A DNA stretch of 64,000 nt from Bacillus canaveralius (GCF_002860125.1 NZ_PGVA01000005.1:1-64000), one strand, 5' to 3'; positions 45,224 through 56,393 are shown, counted from the first letter of the stretch. Numbers and translations: made by a program. Notes: generated by a model from the letters alone, not told the origin.

Positions 45224-47362
45224 TTATTCTTCCACTCCTACCTTTTCCTTCGACCAGTAAAAATAGGCCTTAATCATAAAATAAGTAACCTCATCAGGAA
45301 GCAGTTCTTTAATAGGCTTAAGTTTTCCCCTGCCTGCTTCTGCAACTGCTTGTTTTATCAGATGCTTAAACTGATCAGGAATGAGCAAATCAAAATTAAC
45401 CGCTTGGTCGTCTCTGGCGCACTGCAACAAGTGGTTTTCAATCGTGGTGATCGCCATTTCCCTTTTCTTTGCGATTTCCTCAATTGTTAAACCGGTTTTA
45501 TGCATTTCAAGCGTCACAAAATGAGATTCACCGACTTCTTTTTTCACTTTTTTGGTCGAGGGTGGTACCAGTCCTGCTTCAGGTTGGCGGTCCGGATTAT
45601 TTTCACAGAATTGCATGATCGCTTGGATAAACGCGTCCCCGTACTTCTTCAGTTTATGTTCCCCAACGCCGCTTATTGCAAGGAATTCGCCATCCGAAAG
45701 CGGCAGCTTCGTGCACATGTCCTTCAAGCTGGTATCGGAGAAAATAACGAATGGCGGGACTTTTTCTTCAGATGCAATGTTTCTCCGCAATTCACGCAGC
45801 TCGGCAAACAGAGGATCGTCATTCGTAACCGTCCTTGTTTTGACCGCTTCTTTCCTGTGGACGGTTTGCTTGCCAAGCAGGACATCCTTTCCTTTTGCCG
45901 CCGTATAAATCGTTGGAAACTGCCCGTGTTGAACAGCAAGGAGTTCCTCTGCAATCAAGAATTCGATTAAGTCGCTCACTTCTTTTGCGCTTTTCTCTTT
46001 CAATATTCCATAAGTGGGTAAGCTTTGAAAGCCAAAGTCACTGATTTTCTTATTTTTTGACCCGGTTAATACCTGGGCTATCATCGCTTTTCCAAAGCGC
46101 TGCCCCATCCGGATTACGCATGACATGACCATTTGTGCTTCTTTTGTGACATCAACGCTGGCGCGGGAATCGGTACAATTGCCACAGCGTCCGCACGAAG
46201 CCGTATCGTGATCGCCAAAATAATGAAGGATATATTCCTGCAGGCAATTTTCGGTATGGCAATAGTCGACCATCAGCTGCAGCTTTTCGAGCTCCTGCTG
46301 GATCCTTGCTCTTTCGCTCGATTGATCAATCAAAAAACGCTGGATTTGCACATCCTGGGAAGAGTGCAAAACAATGCACTCACTATCGAGGCCATCACGT
46401 CCGGCACGACCGGCTTCCTGGTAATAGCTTTCCATGTTCTTCGGAAGCTGAAAGTGGACCACATAACGGATATTCGACTTGTCGATACCCATTCCAAATG
46501 CGGACGTCGCAACCATTACTGTCGCTTCATCCTTTAAAAAACGGTCCTGCTCACTGATCCGTTCAGTATCGTTCATCCCTGCATGATAGCGGGCTGCATT
46601 AATTTTATCCTTGCGGAGACGTTCATAAAGCTGGTCGACCGTTTTTCTCGTCGCCGCATAAATGATACCTGCTTCCGCTGCATTCTTTTTCACATAATCC
46701 TTCAAAAAGGCATAGCGGTCCTGTCCTTTAATGACTGAAAAAGACAGGTTTTTTCGTTCGAATCCGGTAATTACCGAGTTTTGTTCATCAATGTAAAGCG
46801 ATGCGCAAATATCTTCGCGAACCTTTGGAGTTGCAGTTGCTGTCAATGCGAGCACAATCGGCTTATCCGGCAGGCTGTTGACGATTCGTTCGATGTTTAA
46901 GTAGCTTGGCCGGAAATCATGTCCCCATTGCGAGATACAATGTGCTTCATCGACAGCGACTAACGGAATTGGCATGCTTTTTAAATCCTCGACAAAATCG
47001 CGGGACTCGAGCCGTTCCGGGGCAATATATAGGAGCTTGTATTCTCCTTGCTTTGCTTCAGCCATTACTTGTCTTGCTTCCTGGACACCGAGCGAGCTAT
47101 TAATCAAAGCTGCAGGAATGCCGTGTTGAACAAGCGCATCAACCTGATCCTTCATTAATGAAATCAGCGGAGATATCACAATCGTTGTTCCAGGCAAAAT
47201 CAGCGCAGGAATTTGATAGCATATTGATTTTCCTCCTCCCGTTGGCATGACAGTGATCGTGTTTTTGCCGTCAAGCACAGACTGGATTGCCTGCTCCTGA
47301 CCGTGGCGAAAAGAAGAATAACCATAATATTTTTTTAACAGTTGCCGGGCTTGTTCAAACAA
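45224..47362 (-). CDS. recQ: ATP-dependent DNA helicase RecQ
   Basis: A 712-residue 3'-5' helicase for recombination and repair. Walker A TGGGKS (41-46), DEAH (138-141), helicase C domain with QEAGRAGRDG, a zinc site (ENC...SCGRCGNC), a winged helix, an HRDC domain (about 510-590) and a C-terminal helix-turn-helix extension as in Bacillus RecQ. TTG start with GAGGAG upstream. Single gene. Confidence 0.96.
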   Translation of the reverse strand: MFEQARQLLKKYYGYSSFRHGQEQAIQSVLDGKNTITVMPTGGGKSICYQIPALILPGTTIVISPLISLMKDQVDALVQHGIPAALINSSLGVQEARQVMAEAKQGEYKLLYIAPERLESRDFVEDLKSMPIPLVAVDEAHCISQWGHDFRPSYLNIERIVNSLPDKPIVLALTATATPKVREDICASLYIDEQNSVITGFERKNLSFSVIKGQDRYAFLKDYVKKNAAEAGIIYAATRKTVDQLYERLRKDKINAARYHAGMNDTERISEQDRFLKDEATVMVATSAFGMGIDKSNIRYVVHFQLPKNMESYYQEAGRAGRDGLDSECIVLHSSQDVQIQRFLIDQSSERARIQQELEKLQLMVDYCHTENCLQEYILHYFGDHDTASCGRCGNCTDSRASVDVTKEAQMVMSCVIRMGQRFGKAMIAQVLTGSKNKKISDFGFQSLPTYGILKEKSAKEVSDLIEFLIAEELLAVQHGQFPTIYTAAKGKDVLLGKQTVHRKEAVKTRTVTNDDPLFAELRELRRNIASEEKVPPFVIFSDTSLKDMCTKLPLSDGEFLAISGVGEHKLKKYGDAFIQAIMQFCENNPDRQPEAGLVPPSTKKVKKEVGESHFVTLEMHKTGLTIEEIAKKREMAITTIENHLLQCARDDQAVNFDLLIPDQFKHLIKQAVAEAGRGKLKPIKELLPDEVTYFMIKAYFYWSKEKVGVEE

Positions 47363-47511
47363 AGAATTGTCTCCTCTCTTGGAATAGTATCGCTGGGTAT
47401 TTACAGAGGTTTTAATAGAGTGGGTTATTGGGCGGTGCTGTTTACTATTGTAACAATAATTCCTGGGAATGTAATCTCCTCTTCGTCTAATCTATGATAA
47501 AAAACCCAGAA

Positions 47512-47539
47512 AAAAGTGCAGCCAGCTGGCCGCACTTTT
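47512..47539 (-). terminator. Terminator of speD
   Basis: AAAAGTGC / GCACTTTT with GC-rich inner pairing, overlapping the end of the gene; T run a few bases later on the minus strand. Confidence 0.75.
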
Positions 47540-48378
47540 CATTTATTTTCTTCGTCTTCCTCCATCCAGCTATAGGAGATGTTTTTCCCATAAAAGATTT
47601 CGTCCATTTCTTTTTGAAGATTATCGGTTATTTCCTCACGCTCTTCAGGGGTGAGCTTCTCTTTTGTGTAGCCGAACAGATAGTTATTCAAGTCAAAATC
47701 CTTAAGCTTGCATTTTGTATGAAAAATATTTTCCTGGTATACATTTACGTCAAACATTTGATATAAACTCTTTATATTTTCAGGGATGTAGTTTTGGATG
47801 GAGTTGATGTCATGGTCGATAAACAGCTTATATCCGTGTTTATTGCGCGTAAAACCACGGACACGGTAATCTATCGTCATAATGTCTGTATCGAAAGAAT
47901 GAATCAAGTAGTTCAAGGCTTTTAGAGGAGAAATCTCCCCGCATGTCGAGACATCAATATCGGCCCTGAATGTACTGATTCCTTCATCGGGATGGTATTC
48001 CGGATAGGTGTGAACAGTAATATGGCTCTTATCCAATGCCATCACCACCGTTTCCGGAAGCGGGCCAGGCGACTCCTCAAAAGATTCAGTCGGCACCTCG
48101 ACCACCGGCCCTTCTGAAACGAGCATCGTGACACTTGCCCCCTGCGGAACATAATCCTGCTTGGCAATATTTAAAACGTGCGCACCAATAATATCGGCAA
48201 CATTTTTTAAAATTTTGGTCAATCTCTCAGCGCTGTATTGTTCATCAATGTACTCAATATAAGCTTCTCGTTCTTCCCTTGTTTTCGTGTAGCAAATGTC
48301 ATACATATTAAAACTTAATGATTTGGTTAAATTATTGAAGCCGTGCAATTGGATACGCTGCTCTTGTGTTAGTTTCAT
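47539..48378 (-). CDS. speD: S-adenosylmethionine decarboxylase, class 1A
   Basis: A 279-residue proenzyme giving decarboxylated SAM for spermidine synthesis. The self-cleavage site is LDKSHITVH, with the Ser that becomes the pyruvoyl group. Its length matches the E. coli-type SpeD (about 264), not the about 126-residue form of B. subtilis. The ATG is 162 bp from the permease terminator. No speE is next to it. Confidence 0.93.
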   Translation of the reverse strand: MKLTQEQRIQLHGFNNLTKSLSFNMYDICYTKTREEREAYIEYIDEQYSAERLTKILKNVADIIGAHVLNIAKQDYVPQGASVTMLVSEGPVVEVPTESFEESPGPLPETVVMALDKSHITVHTYPEYHPDEGISTFRADIDVSTCGEISPLKALNYLIHSFDTDIMTIDYRVRGFTRNKHGYKLFIDHDINSIQNYIPENIKSLYQMFDVNVYQENIFHTKCKLKDFDLNNYLFGYTKEKLTPEEREEITDNLQKEMDEIFYGKNISYSWMEEDEENK

Positions 48379-48490
48379 GTGGATTCCCCTTCTCTGCTGT
48401 GTCGGTGCTTGGATTAATGGCCAATTTCGGCTTGGATGATAAACTTAAATATTTTTATCATACCCATTTTTGTCCATAAAAAACTGGCCG

Positions 48491-48531
48491 AAAAAAAATG
48501 GCTGCTCTACTTGTGTATAGTAAAGCAGCCA
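48491..48531 (-). terminator. Terminator of the sugar permease operon
   Basis: TGGCTGCT / AGCAGCCA stem, then eight Ts on the minus strand, ten bases after the stop. Confidence 0.88.
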
Positions 48532-48540
48532 CCGGAAGTT

Positions 48541-49350
48541 CTATCCCTTTACCGAACCGGCAGTCATTCCGGCAATAAAGTATCTCTGCAAGAAAACATA
48601 TGCGATCACCATTGGGGCTGAAGCGATGATGACGCCGGTAAACAGCATTGGATAATTGGTTATATACTCGCCCTGGAATTCCAGTAAAGCAAGCGGCAAG
48701 GTTTTATACTTGTTTTCCGTAATGAATAACAATGGATAAAAAAGGTCATTCCAATGCATGACGAACAAAAAGATCGAAGTAGCAGCCAGTGACGGCAATG
48801 AAAGAGGAATCGCGATTCTTCTGTAAATAGCCCAATTGGATGCACCGTCCATCATGCTTGCTTCAAATAATGACCTTGGAAGAGATTTCATGAAGCCTGT
48901 TAAAATAAATACAGCGACCGGCAAGGTAACAGCCGTATTGACAACAATCAAGCCGATTCGGGTATTTGTAAGGCCGAGGCTATAAACGAGATCGTATAAA
49001 GGACTCATATTGACCTGGGCCGGCACCATCATTCCCAGTGTAAACAATGCAAAAATCGAATTTCCGAACCAGTTGGACATTCTTGTCAGTGCATAGGCTA
49101 TCAAGCTTGCGAAAAACAAGGTAAATGTCACTGAGAAAATCGTGACTATGACGCTGTTCATAAAATAAGTGCTCATCGTTTTGCTGGCAAACAACTCAAT
49201 ATAATTGTCAAACGTAAACGAACTTGGCAGCCCTAAAATATTATCATACATTTCCTTGGAACTTTTAAATGTAGTAAAGAAGATTGAGACAATCGGAATG
49301 ATAATTAACAATGCGTAGATGGCGAGCATCCCGCCTTTGAAAATCTTCAT
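48541..49350 (-). CDS. Sugar ABC transporter permease (MalG type)
   Basis: A 269-residue protein with six membrane segments and the EAA-like loop EASMMDGASNWAIYRRIAIP. It pairs with the MalF-type permease upstream (32 bp gap). Substrate is probably an oligosaccharide or sugar derivative. No ATPase gene is present; such systems commonly borrow the shared MsmX ATPase. Confidence 0.93.
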   Translation of the reverse strand: MKIFKGGMLAIYALLIIIPIVSIFFTTFKSSKEMYDNILGLPSSFTFDNYIELFASKTMSTYFMNSVIVTIFSVTFTLFFASLIAYALTRMSNWFGNSIFALFTLGMMVPAQVNMSPLYDLVYSLGLTNTRIGLIVVNTAVTLPVAVFILTGFMKSLPRSLFEASMMDGASNWAIYRRIAIPLSLPSLAATSIFLFVMHWNDLFYPLLFITENKYKTLPLALLEFQGEYITNYPMLFTGVIIASAPMVIAYVFLQRYFIAGMTAGSVKG

Positions 49351-49382
49351 CTAACCCCCCATTTCTGTTCTCTTTATTTAAA

Positions 49383-50264
49383 TTATTCATTGATTCTGTT
49401 GGCACGGAGAGCCCTGAACTGCAGATAAGTAATGATGGCAACGACCATCATGAAAATCACCGATTCGGCTGATGCATAACCAAATTGGAAGCCTTTAAAA
49501 GCGGTTGAATAGATGAGAGTCGCAAGGATTTCAGTAGCATAATTGGGGCCGCCCCTTGTCATCGCATAAATCAGGTCAAAGGCTTTAAAGGACTGGATCG
49601 TCGTATAAGCGATGACGATCGTTGCGGCAGGAGCAAGCATCGGCCATGTGACAAAACGAAACCTTTGCCACCTTGATGCGCCTTCGATTTTGGCTACTTC
49701 AAATAAATCAGCGGGGATGTTTTGCAGTCCGGCTACAAAAAGAATAATCATTTGGCCGGTATGAAACCAAACTTGAACGACGGCAATCGAGTATATGGCC
49801 AAATCTTCATTCCCGAGCCAATTTTGCGAAAGAAAATTCAGATTCGCCCTTTCAAGGACCGTATTTAAAATTCCCAAATTGGGATCGTAAACAAATGCCC
49901 AGATAAAAGCAACGGAAACCGACGATAGGATCGTCGGGAAAAAGAAAAGGGCTCTCAGGAAAACATTCGTCTTTGTATTCCTGACCAGATATAAGGAAAA
50001 GATTAATGAAAATAAGGTTTGAAAAATAACGACAAACAGCATAAACTTCAAGTTATTTCCGAACGCTTTTGCAAATATCGAATCATTTGTGAAGATATTT
50101 ACATAATTTTCCAATCCAACGAAGTCATAATCAGCCGTTAAACCATCCCAGTTTGTAAAGGAATAAAATAAGGCGCTGAAAGTGGGATAGACAAAAAAGG
50201 TTAAATACAAGGCCAACCCCGGCAGAATGAAAAAGTAAAGCGCTTTGTACTGTTTAAATTTCAT
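49383..50264 (-). CDS. Sugar ABC transporter permease (MalF/UgpA type)
   Basis: A 293-residue protein with six membrane segments and the EAA loop EVAKIEGASRWQRFRFVTWP. First gene of a two-gene operon. The solute-binding gene is divergent, 275 bp away, which is an uncommon layout for this family. A small palindrome stands in between. Confidence 0.93.
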   Translation of the reverse strand: MKFKQYKALYFFILPGLALYLTFFVYPTFSALFYSFTNWDGLTADYDFVGLENYVNIFTNDSIFAKAFGNNLKFMLFVVIFQTLFSLIFSLYLVRNTKTNVFLRALFFFPTILSSVSVAFIWAFVYDPNLGILNTVLERANLNFLSQNWLGNEDLAIYSIAVVQVWFHTGQMIILFVAGLQNIPADLFEVAKIEGASRWQRFRFVTWPMLAPAATIVIAYTTIQSFKAFDLIYAMTRGGPNYATEILATLIYSTAFKGFQFGYASAESVIFMMVVAIITYLQFRALRANRINE

Positions 50265-50298
50265 CAGAACACTCCCCTAAAAACAAACTTCTCTCTTT

Positions 50299-50313
50299 TT
50301 AAACTCCGTTTAA
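50299..50313. promoter_or_regulatory. Possible operator in the divergent region
   Basis: TTAAAC-TCC-GTTTAA, a perfect short palindrome 35 bp upstream of the permease start. It could be a LacI-type or similar repressor site. Confidence 0.35.
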
Positions 50314-50539
50314 GCTTTTTCCCACTCCTTCTTCCTAAAATCGATATCAATTGACACAGTTTGATTGCTTGCTAACTCTCTTACTACCCTGTTTTTCTAC
50401 TTGGAAAACATGCTGGACGCCAACATACCGCTTAACAGAAGCTAAACATTAAAAAAAGATAGAAAAAGGTTTTATATGTCGGTTTTTCGGCTAATTGTTA
50501 TACAACGAGTTTTTATACATATTTCAAGGGGGAGATTCA

Positions 50540-51778
50540 TTGAAGAAGATAGGTAGTTTGTTGATTGCTGTGCTATTGACGGTTTCGGGTGTTCTCGCCG
50601 GTTGTTCTTCGAAAGAGACCGGGGCAGACAGCAAATCAAAAACAATCAGTTTCATGCATTGGCGCGGCGAAGATAAGGACGCTTTTGAAGAGTTAATTAA
50701 AAAGTTCACGGAAGAAACGGGAATTAAGGTTGAAATGGCGATCTACCCTTCGGAGCAATATCCTGTCCAAACCGTGCTGCGGGACGGATCGACTGGGGAT
50801 GTTTTTGCATCAAATCCGGGTTATCAATTGCAATCATTAAAGAAATTAGGTTTCTATGAAGATTTAAGCGGTGAAAAGTTCCTGGATAACTTTGATCCAA
50901 AGTTAATTGAGATTGGCAATGTTGAAGGAAAACAGCTTGCTGTGCCTTTACAGCTGGTTTTCAACCAGCCTGTTTATAACCAAACTTTATTTGAAGAACT
51001 TGGTTTGGAGCCAGCAAAAGACTGGGAAGGTTTCCTTAAGCTCTGCCAGACGCTTAAAGATAATGGCTATATCCCGATTGCTTTTCCGGGTGCTGATATC
51101 GGATCGGGCCAATTCATGAACAGCATGATGATGAATAATGCCCCGGATGAAAAAATTTTCGATAAACTGATGAGCGGTAAGGCGAAACTTACCGAGGAAT
51201 GGTGGATCAAAACCCTTGAACAATTCAAAGAGCTTGCCGATAAAGAATATATTCAAAAGGATTCGTTAGGGACAAAACATGACGCTGCGATCGCTCTTGT
51301 CGCACAGGAAAAAGCAGCAATGCTGGCAACGGGCTCCTATGCAATCGCAAGCATCAGGAATCTGAACCCGGATATCAAGCTCGGGCTGCTAGCCCCGATT
51401 ACGGTTCCAGAAGATAAAGCAAAATATGAAGGAATCCATACGACAACCTTCTTATTGGGAGTGAACAAGAACTCCAGGAAAAAAGAAGAAGCGAAAAAGT
51501 TCATCGAATTTCTAAGCCGGCCTGAAAATGCATCAGCTTACGCAAATCAAACAAGCCAACACGTTACGGTTAAAGACGTAAGCTATGAATCTGAAGACTT
51601 AAACAATATCGTGGATTGGACTACCAAAAAAACAAGGTTCCAACCCCGTTATTTAATCCCTGACGAAAACGTCGAAAAAGCTGTCCTCAGCTCCATCCAA
51701 GCTGTCCTTGGCGGCGAAAGCCCTGGAAAGGCCGCCGAAGCCGCACAAGCGATAGTGAATCAGCACATAAAGAAATAA
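50540..51778 (+). CDS. Lipoprotein sugar-binding protein of the ABC importer
   Basis: A 412-residue extracellular solute-binding protein. TTG 50540 has GGGGGAG five bases upstream. The signal peptide ends at the lipobox LAGC (about residue 22), so Cys is lipid-anchored. The family-1 binding fold follows (SFMHWRGEDKDAFEELIKKF). It should deliver substrate to the permeases across the divergent promoter. The ligand is unknown. Confidence 0.93.
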   Translation: MKKIGSLLIAVLLTVSGVLAGCSSKETGADSKSKTISFMHWRGEDKDAFEELIKKFTEETGIKVEMAIYPSEQYPVQTVLRDGSTGDVFASNPGYQLQSLKKLGFYEDLSGEKFLDNFDPKLIEIGNVEGKQLAVPLQLVFNQPVYNQTLFEELGLEPAKDWEGFLKLCQTLKDNGYIPIAFPGADIGSGQFMNSMMMNNAPDEKIFDKLMSGKAKLTEEWWIKTLEQFKELADKEYIQKDSLGTKHDAAIALVAQEKAAMLATGSYAIASIRNLNPDIKLGLLAPITVPEDKAKYEGIHTTTFLLGVNKNSRKKEEAKKFIEFLSRPENASAYANQTSQHVTVKDVSYESEDLNNIVDWTTKKTRFQPRYLIPDENVEKAVLSSIQAVLGGESPGKAAEAAQAIVNQHIKK

Positions 51779-51787
51779 AGACAAATA

Positions 51788-51817
51788 AACCGGGTTATTT
51801 GACCCGGGTTATTTTTT
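51788..51817 (+). terminator. Terminator of the binding-protein gene
   Basis: AACCGGGT / ACCCGGGTT (one bulge), then ATTTTTT, nine bases after the stop. The gap to 52041 holds nothing else. Confidence 0.8.
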
Positions 51818-52040
51818 GTCTGCTTGTACAGATTCTCTAACTCAGTAACTCCATTATTGATGATTGTACTAACAAGGAAACAATTAAATTAAGTGGTAAA
51901 ACAACAACGCTATAACATTAACGTTAAATCTTCAATTTATAATATGTTTCAAAGCTACCATAAGCCAATATGTGTATTTGTATTATCTTAACGATATCCA
52001 TTAAAATGAAATTATCAATCAGCCAATAAGAGGGATCTCA

Positions 52041-54370
52041 ATGAATGGAAATATACAGCTGCAGCAAGTTTTAGAGGAATGTGAAAAGCTACGAAAAGAA
52101 AATGCTTATTTAAAGAAATTGCTCTCAAAAATGATGCAAACTTCAGAACCAAATGAACACACAGCAAATAATAGTACAATCGTTACAAAAAACTCCTATG
52201 CTGAAGATAAAATTAAACTGTATAGAAGTTTATTTCAAGGAAGAACGGATGTTTATGCACTGAGATGGGAATCAACCGGCGGAAAATCTGGGTATACTCC
52301 TGCATGTGCCCATGAATGGAAAGATCCGATTTGCAAAAAGCCACACATTAAATGCAAGGATTGCAAGCATCGAACCCTGCTGCCATTAACAGATCAGGAG
52401 ATCGCCAATCATTTAAAAGGAAAATTGACTGTCGGTTTATACCCAATGCAAAAGGATGAAACATGTTCATTTTTAGCCATCGACTTTGACAAACAAAACT
52501 GGCAGGAAGATGTTTTAGCTTTTGTTAAGGTTTGTACAACTTTAAATGTTCCTTCTCATATAGAGCGCTCCCGCTCTGGGAATGGCGCTCATGTATGGAT
52601 TTTCTTTTCGGAAAACATATCCTCCGCTGTAGCGAGAAAACTCGGAATGAAGTTACTATCAAAAACACGTGAAATGCGCCATGAAATTGGCATTGATTCT
52701 TATGATCGAATGTTCCCCAACCAGGATACCCTGCCAAACGGAGGATTCGGCAACTTAATTGCGCTACCGATGCAATATCATGCGGCGAAAAACGGCAATA
52801 GTTTATTTGTCGATGAAGCATTTACTCCTTATCCAGATCAATGGATTTATTTATCTTCGGTGAAACAATTATCAAGAAAAGAGATTGAGAGCATTCTCGA
52901 AATTGGTCACAGCCATTCATTGAAAGAACAAATCTCTACCGGCAATCTTCCTTCAAACGTTACTGTTACGTTAAAGAATGGGATTTTGATAAATAAGTCC
53001 GGACTAACCTCTTCACTTATGACGAAAATGGTTGAATTGGCCTCGTTTAAGAACCCTGAATTTTATAAAGCACAAGCGAAAAGAATGTCTACTCATGGAA
53101 TTCCCCGGATTATCAACTGTTCCTCGGAAGATCAAGATCATTTAATCTTGCCGCGTGGTTGTTTGGAAGAATTATTAATGCTATTAAAGGAATCATCAAT
53201 TGAAGTTGAAATAAAAAATATGCAGTATAAAGGAGAAGATATTAACGTTTCTTTTCATGGAACTTTATCCTCACAGCAACAGCAGGCTGTCACAGCTTTA
53301 CTTAATCACGAAAACGGTATTTTAGCAGCAACAACAGGTTTCGGGAAAACTGTAACTGCAGCTGCCCTTATTGCAGAACGAAAAACGAATACGCTAGTTA
53401 TTGTTCATAGAACCCACCTGATGGAGCAATGGGTTCAGCAGCTCTCTGCTTTTTTTAATATACCTTCGAAAGAAATTGGCCGGTTTGGCGGCGGCAAAAA
53501 TAACACGACAGGAAACATTGATGTAGCTACTATTCAAAGTTTAGTTGCAGAAGGTCAGTTAAAATCTTTTGTAACTCAGTACGGACAAATTATCGTGGAT
53601 GAATGCCATCATATTTCTGCATTTAGCTTTGAAAAGGTCTCAAACAAATTAGAGCCAATTATGTCCATGGCTTGACTGCAACACCAAATCGAAAGGACGG
53701 TTTGCATCCTATCTTATTTATGCAATGTGGCCCGATTCGCTACAAAACTGATGCAAAATCGCAGGCAAAAGTCCGACCGTTTCTTCACAGGCTAATTCCA
53801 AGGTATACAAATTTAGAATGTCAGCAAACGAAGATGCAAGAGCTATATAATAAGATTTTAAATGATAATAATCGAAATGATCTATTGTTTGATGATGTCT
53901 TAAAAGAATTAGAGGATGGCCGTTCCCCTATTATATTAACCGAAAGAATCGAACACCTTGAAAATCTTAAACAAAAGTTTACTGGTTTTGCAAAAAATAT
54001 TATTGTCCTTTCAGGCAACATGAGTAAAAAGGAGCAAAAAATAGAACTGGAAAGATTGGCGAGCATTCCTGCTAGTGATGAACGGCTGGTTATCGCAACT
54101 GGGAAATATATTGGCGAGGGATTTGATGATAGCCGTCTGGATACTTTGTTCTTGGCAATGCCGATTTCATGGAAAGGAACACTACAGCAATACGTCGGTC
54201 GTTTACATCGTTTACATGCCGATAAACAAGAAGTTAGAGTGTATGATTATGTCGATCTTAAAATTCCCATTTTAAAAAGTATGTTTGATAAACGGTTAGT
54301 CGGATATAAGAGCATGGGGTATATAATTGGGGAGAAGTCAAATCACACAGAACAGATGAAGTTGTTTTAA
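52041..54370 (+). pseudogene. TOTE-type archaeo-eukaryotic primase plus SF2 helicase, one frameshift
   Basis: Two frames, 52041-53675 and about 53640-54370, form one protein of about 775 residues. The first has a coiled-coil start, the primase domain (FLAIDFD acidic pair, ERSRSGNGAHVW, zinc cysteines in CAHEW and CKDCKH) as in TOTE conflict systems, then helicase Walker A ATTGFGKT and DECHH. The second resumes as KQIRANYVHGLTATPNRKDG and has the QYVGRLHR motif. One missing base near 53640-53642 separates them. All catalytic motifs remain, so the break is recent, or a base error. Confidence 0.85.
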
Positions 54371-54524
54371 TTTGAGTATGTCTCCATCACAACAAATTTA
54401 ATATGAGGTACTAAAACGAAGATCCGGCAACATCTTTTCCGATGTTAATGCGATGGTCAGAAACCATCAAACCCCATCATTGGGCTATTCCTATTGTTTA
54501 GGACGATGATGTAGGATAAACGAA

Positions 54525-54571
54525 GATAAAACCCTAAATCCGACTCAACAGCTGGCATTTAGGGTTTTATC
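54525..54571 (+). terminator. Terminator-like hairpin after the primase-helicase
   Basis: GATAAAACCCTAAAT pairs perfectly (15 bp) with ATTTAGGGTTTTATC around 17 bases, 155 bp after the stop. Confidence 0.65.
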
Positions 54572-54633
54572 GTTGTCATAGATTATTTTTTACATTTTTG
54601 ACTTTATTGAAAAACAGGATCGAACGCTGGGAA

Positions 54634-55422
54634 TCAATCCCCATCCAACATCCTGAACACTCCGCCCAGAACACTTCCTTCATCTTTGGAGCCGCCGCCT
54701 CCGGGCGCGGCAGCAAAGACACGGCTGGCCAGCCGGCTGAATGGAAGTGATTGGATCCATACAGTACCGGGACCTCTCAATGTTGCGAAGAAAAGGCCTT
54801 CCCCCCCAAACAAGGCAGTTTTGACCCCTTTCACCATTTCAATGTTATAATCCACATTGCTTGTCATGGCAACCAAACAGCCTGTATCTACACGAAGTAC
54901 CTCACCAGGAGACAGCTCTTTTTTATGTATCGTTCCGCCAGCGTGTACAAAAGCCATACCGTCTCCCTCAAGCTTTTGCATGATGAAGCCCTCTCCGCCA
55001 AAGAATCCTGCTCCAATTTTCCGCTGGAATTCGATGCCGACAGAAACACCCTTAGCTGCAGCCAGGAAGGCATCTTTTTGACAAATAATCTTGCCATCCA
55101 TCTGGCTTAAATCCATTGGCACAATTTTTCCTGGATAAGGGGACGCAAAGGACACATGTTTTTTTCCTTGGCCTTGATTAGTAAATGTGGTCATGAATAA
55201 GCTTTCACCGGTCAGCAACCGTTTCCCTGCACCGAACAACTTCCCCATGATTCCACCGCCCCCGCCGGAAGCATCCCCAAAAATCGTTTCCATGTGAATT
55301 TGGTCTTCCATCATCATTAAGCTTCCCGCTTCCGCGATTACTGTTTCGCCTGGATCCAGCTCCACTTCAACGAACTGCATGTCGTCGCCGTAGATTTTAA
55401 AATCGATTTCATGGTTATTCAT
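54634..55422 (-). CDS. AIM24/TIGR00266-family protein
   Basis: A 262-residue beta-rich protein of unknown biochemical role, with repeated Gly-rich turns ([18 protein letters not shown]) and the family feature [22 protein letters not shown] 55422 with GGAGGA six bases upstream; a 26-residue longer frame is unsupported. No signal peptide. It is alone. Confidence 0.9.
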   Translation of the reverse strand: MNNHEIDFKIYGDDMQFVEVELDPGETVIAEAGSLMMMEDQIHMETIFGDASGGGGGIMGKLFGAGKRLLTGESLFMTTFTNQGQGKKHVSFASPYPGKIVPMDLSQMDGKIICQKDAFLAAAKGVSVGIEFQRKIGAGFFGGEGFIMQKLEGDGMAFVHAGGTIHKKELSPGEVLRVDTGCLVAMTSNVDYNIEMVKGVKTALFGGEGLFFATLRGPGTVWIQSLPFSRLASRVFAAAPGGGGSKDEGSVLGGVFRMLDGD

Positions 55423-55962
55423 ATGTATTCCTCCAGTTTTTATTTGAACCTTAGATGCTGACAAAACACAACGATCGTAAACAAGGTTCATGGTCATCAA
55501 TCGGTCTAAATCACCGAGATGCGTGCGTTAACTCACATTCATTTTATCAACATCAGGTAAAACTCACAGTTACCTTAATTAATTTAAATCTTTTATTAAC
55601 TACACATGCAGAAAAATCACTCCTTTCTCTTCAAATACTGATACGTTCCTACTGATTGATAAGTTTCATACGAAACAATAATAGTCGTTCGATGCATTCA
55701 GTACAACTATTCTATCTTTTGCTACACAAAACCTTTTTTGTGTACAATCTTATATAAAGTTTTGTAGTTGAAAAGAAGCGCGAAAGAAATGCGGTTGCAT
55801 ACAGATTGATGAGAATCGACTATCTTATCCCCCTGTCAAATTCCCTATCGTTCACCGATATCATGACATCAGTTTCAGCGTCTTCTTGTGTTCTATTTAT
55901 TTCAGAAATAGGATATAACTTTCGGTTGTTGATCTACAAAGTAACATTGAAGAAAATAAAAT
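55423..55962. other. Gap without a supported gene
   Basis: 540 bp between the AIM24 gene and the Doc terminator. AT-rich, no ribosome-site-led frame and no long repeat seen. Confidence 0.5.
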
Positions 55963-55993
55963 AGCCACCTCCGATAGGTTTACGGAAGTGACT
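55963..55993 (-). terminator. Terminator of the doc gene
   Basis: On the minus strand an 11-bp stem with G-T pairs (CACTTCCG / CGGAGGTG core) followed by ATTTTATTTT. It overlaps the stop codon. Confidence 0.75.
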
Positions 55994-56393
55994 AGTCCTC
56001 AGCTTGTTTAATCATATATTTTTCAATCCAATGCACCGCGTCATTATAGGGCGGTCTAGTTTTGTCACATGCTATAAGCATAATAAATCTATAAACTTCA
56101 TCATCGGGAACGATTAAATCATAGCCGTTCCAATCTAAGAAGGTAAATACTGATAAGTAAGCAGTTCGCTTATTACCATCTATAAAACCATGACCACTAG
56201 CCAGGTAATATAAATATACTGCTGCTTTTTCCACGATTGACGGGTATTTTTCAAAATCTCCATAGCCTGCATATGGTATTCCTAGAATCCCTTCAAGTTT
56301 ATTCTTTTCCCTTCCTGGCAAACCACCATATTCAGCAAGTGCTAAATCGTGTAGCTCTTCTACATCTTCCACATTAAGATACTCAATGTGCAT
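55992..56393 (-). CDS. doc: Doc-type Fic toxin
   Basis: A 133-residue Fic-fold protein of the death-on-curing family. HGFIDGNKR (68-76) is the Fic catalytic motif. Doc toxins phosphorylate elongation factor Tu and stop translation. The ATG overlaps the stop of the 48-residue upstream ORF (TAATG), so the two are translated together. Confidence 0.92.
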   Translation of the reverse strand: MHIEYLNVEDVEELHDLALAEYGGLPGREKNKLEGILGIPYAGYGDFEKYPSIVEKAAVYLYYLASGHGFIDGNKRTAYLSVFTFLDWNGYDLIVPDDEVYRFIMLIACDKTRPPYNDAVHWIEKYMIKQAED

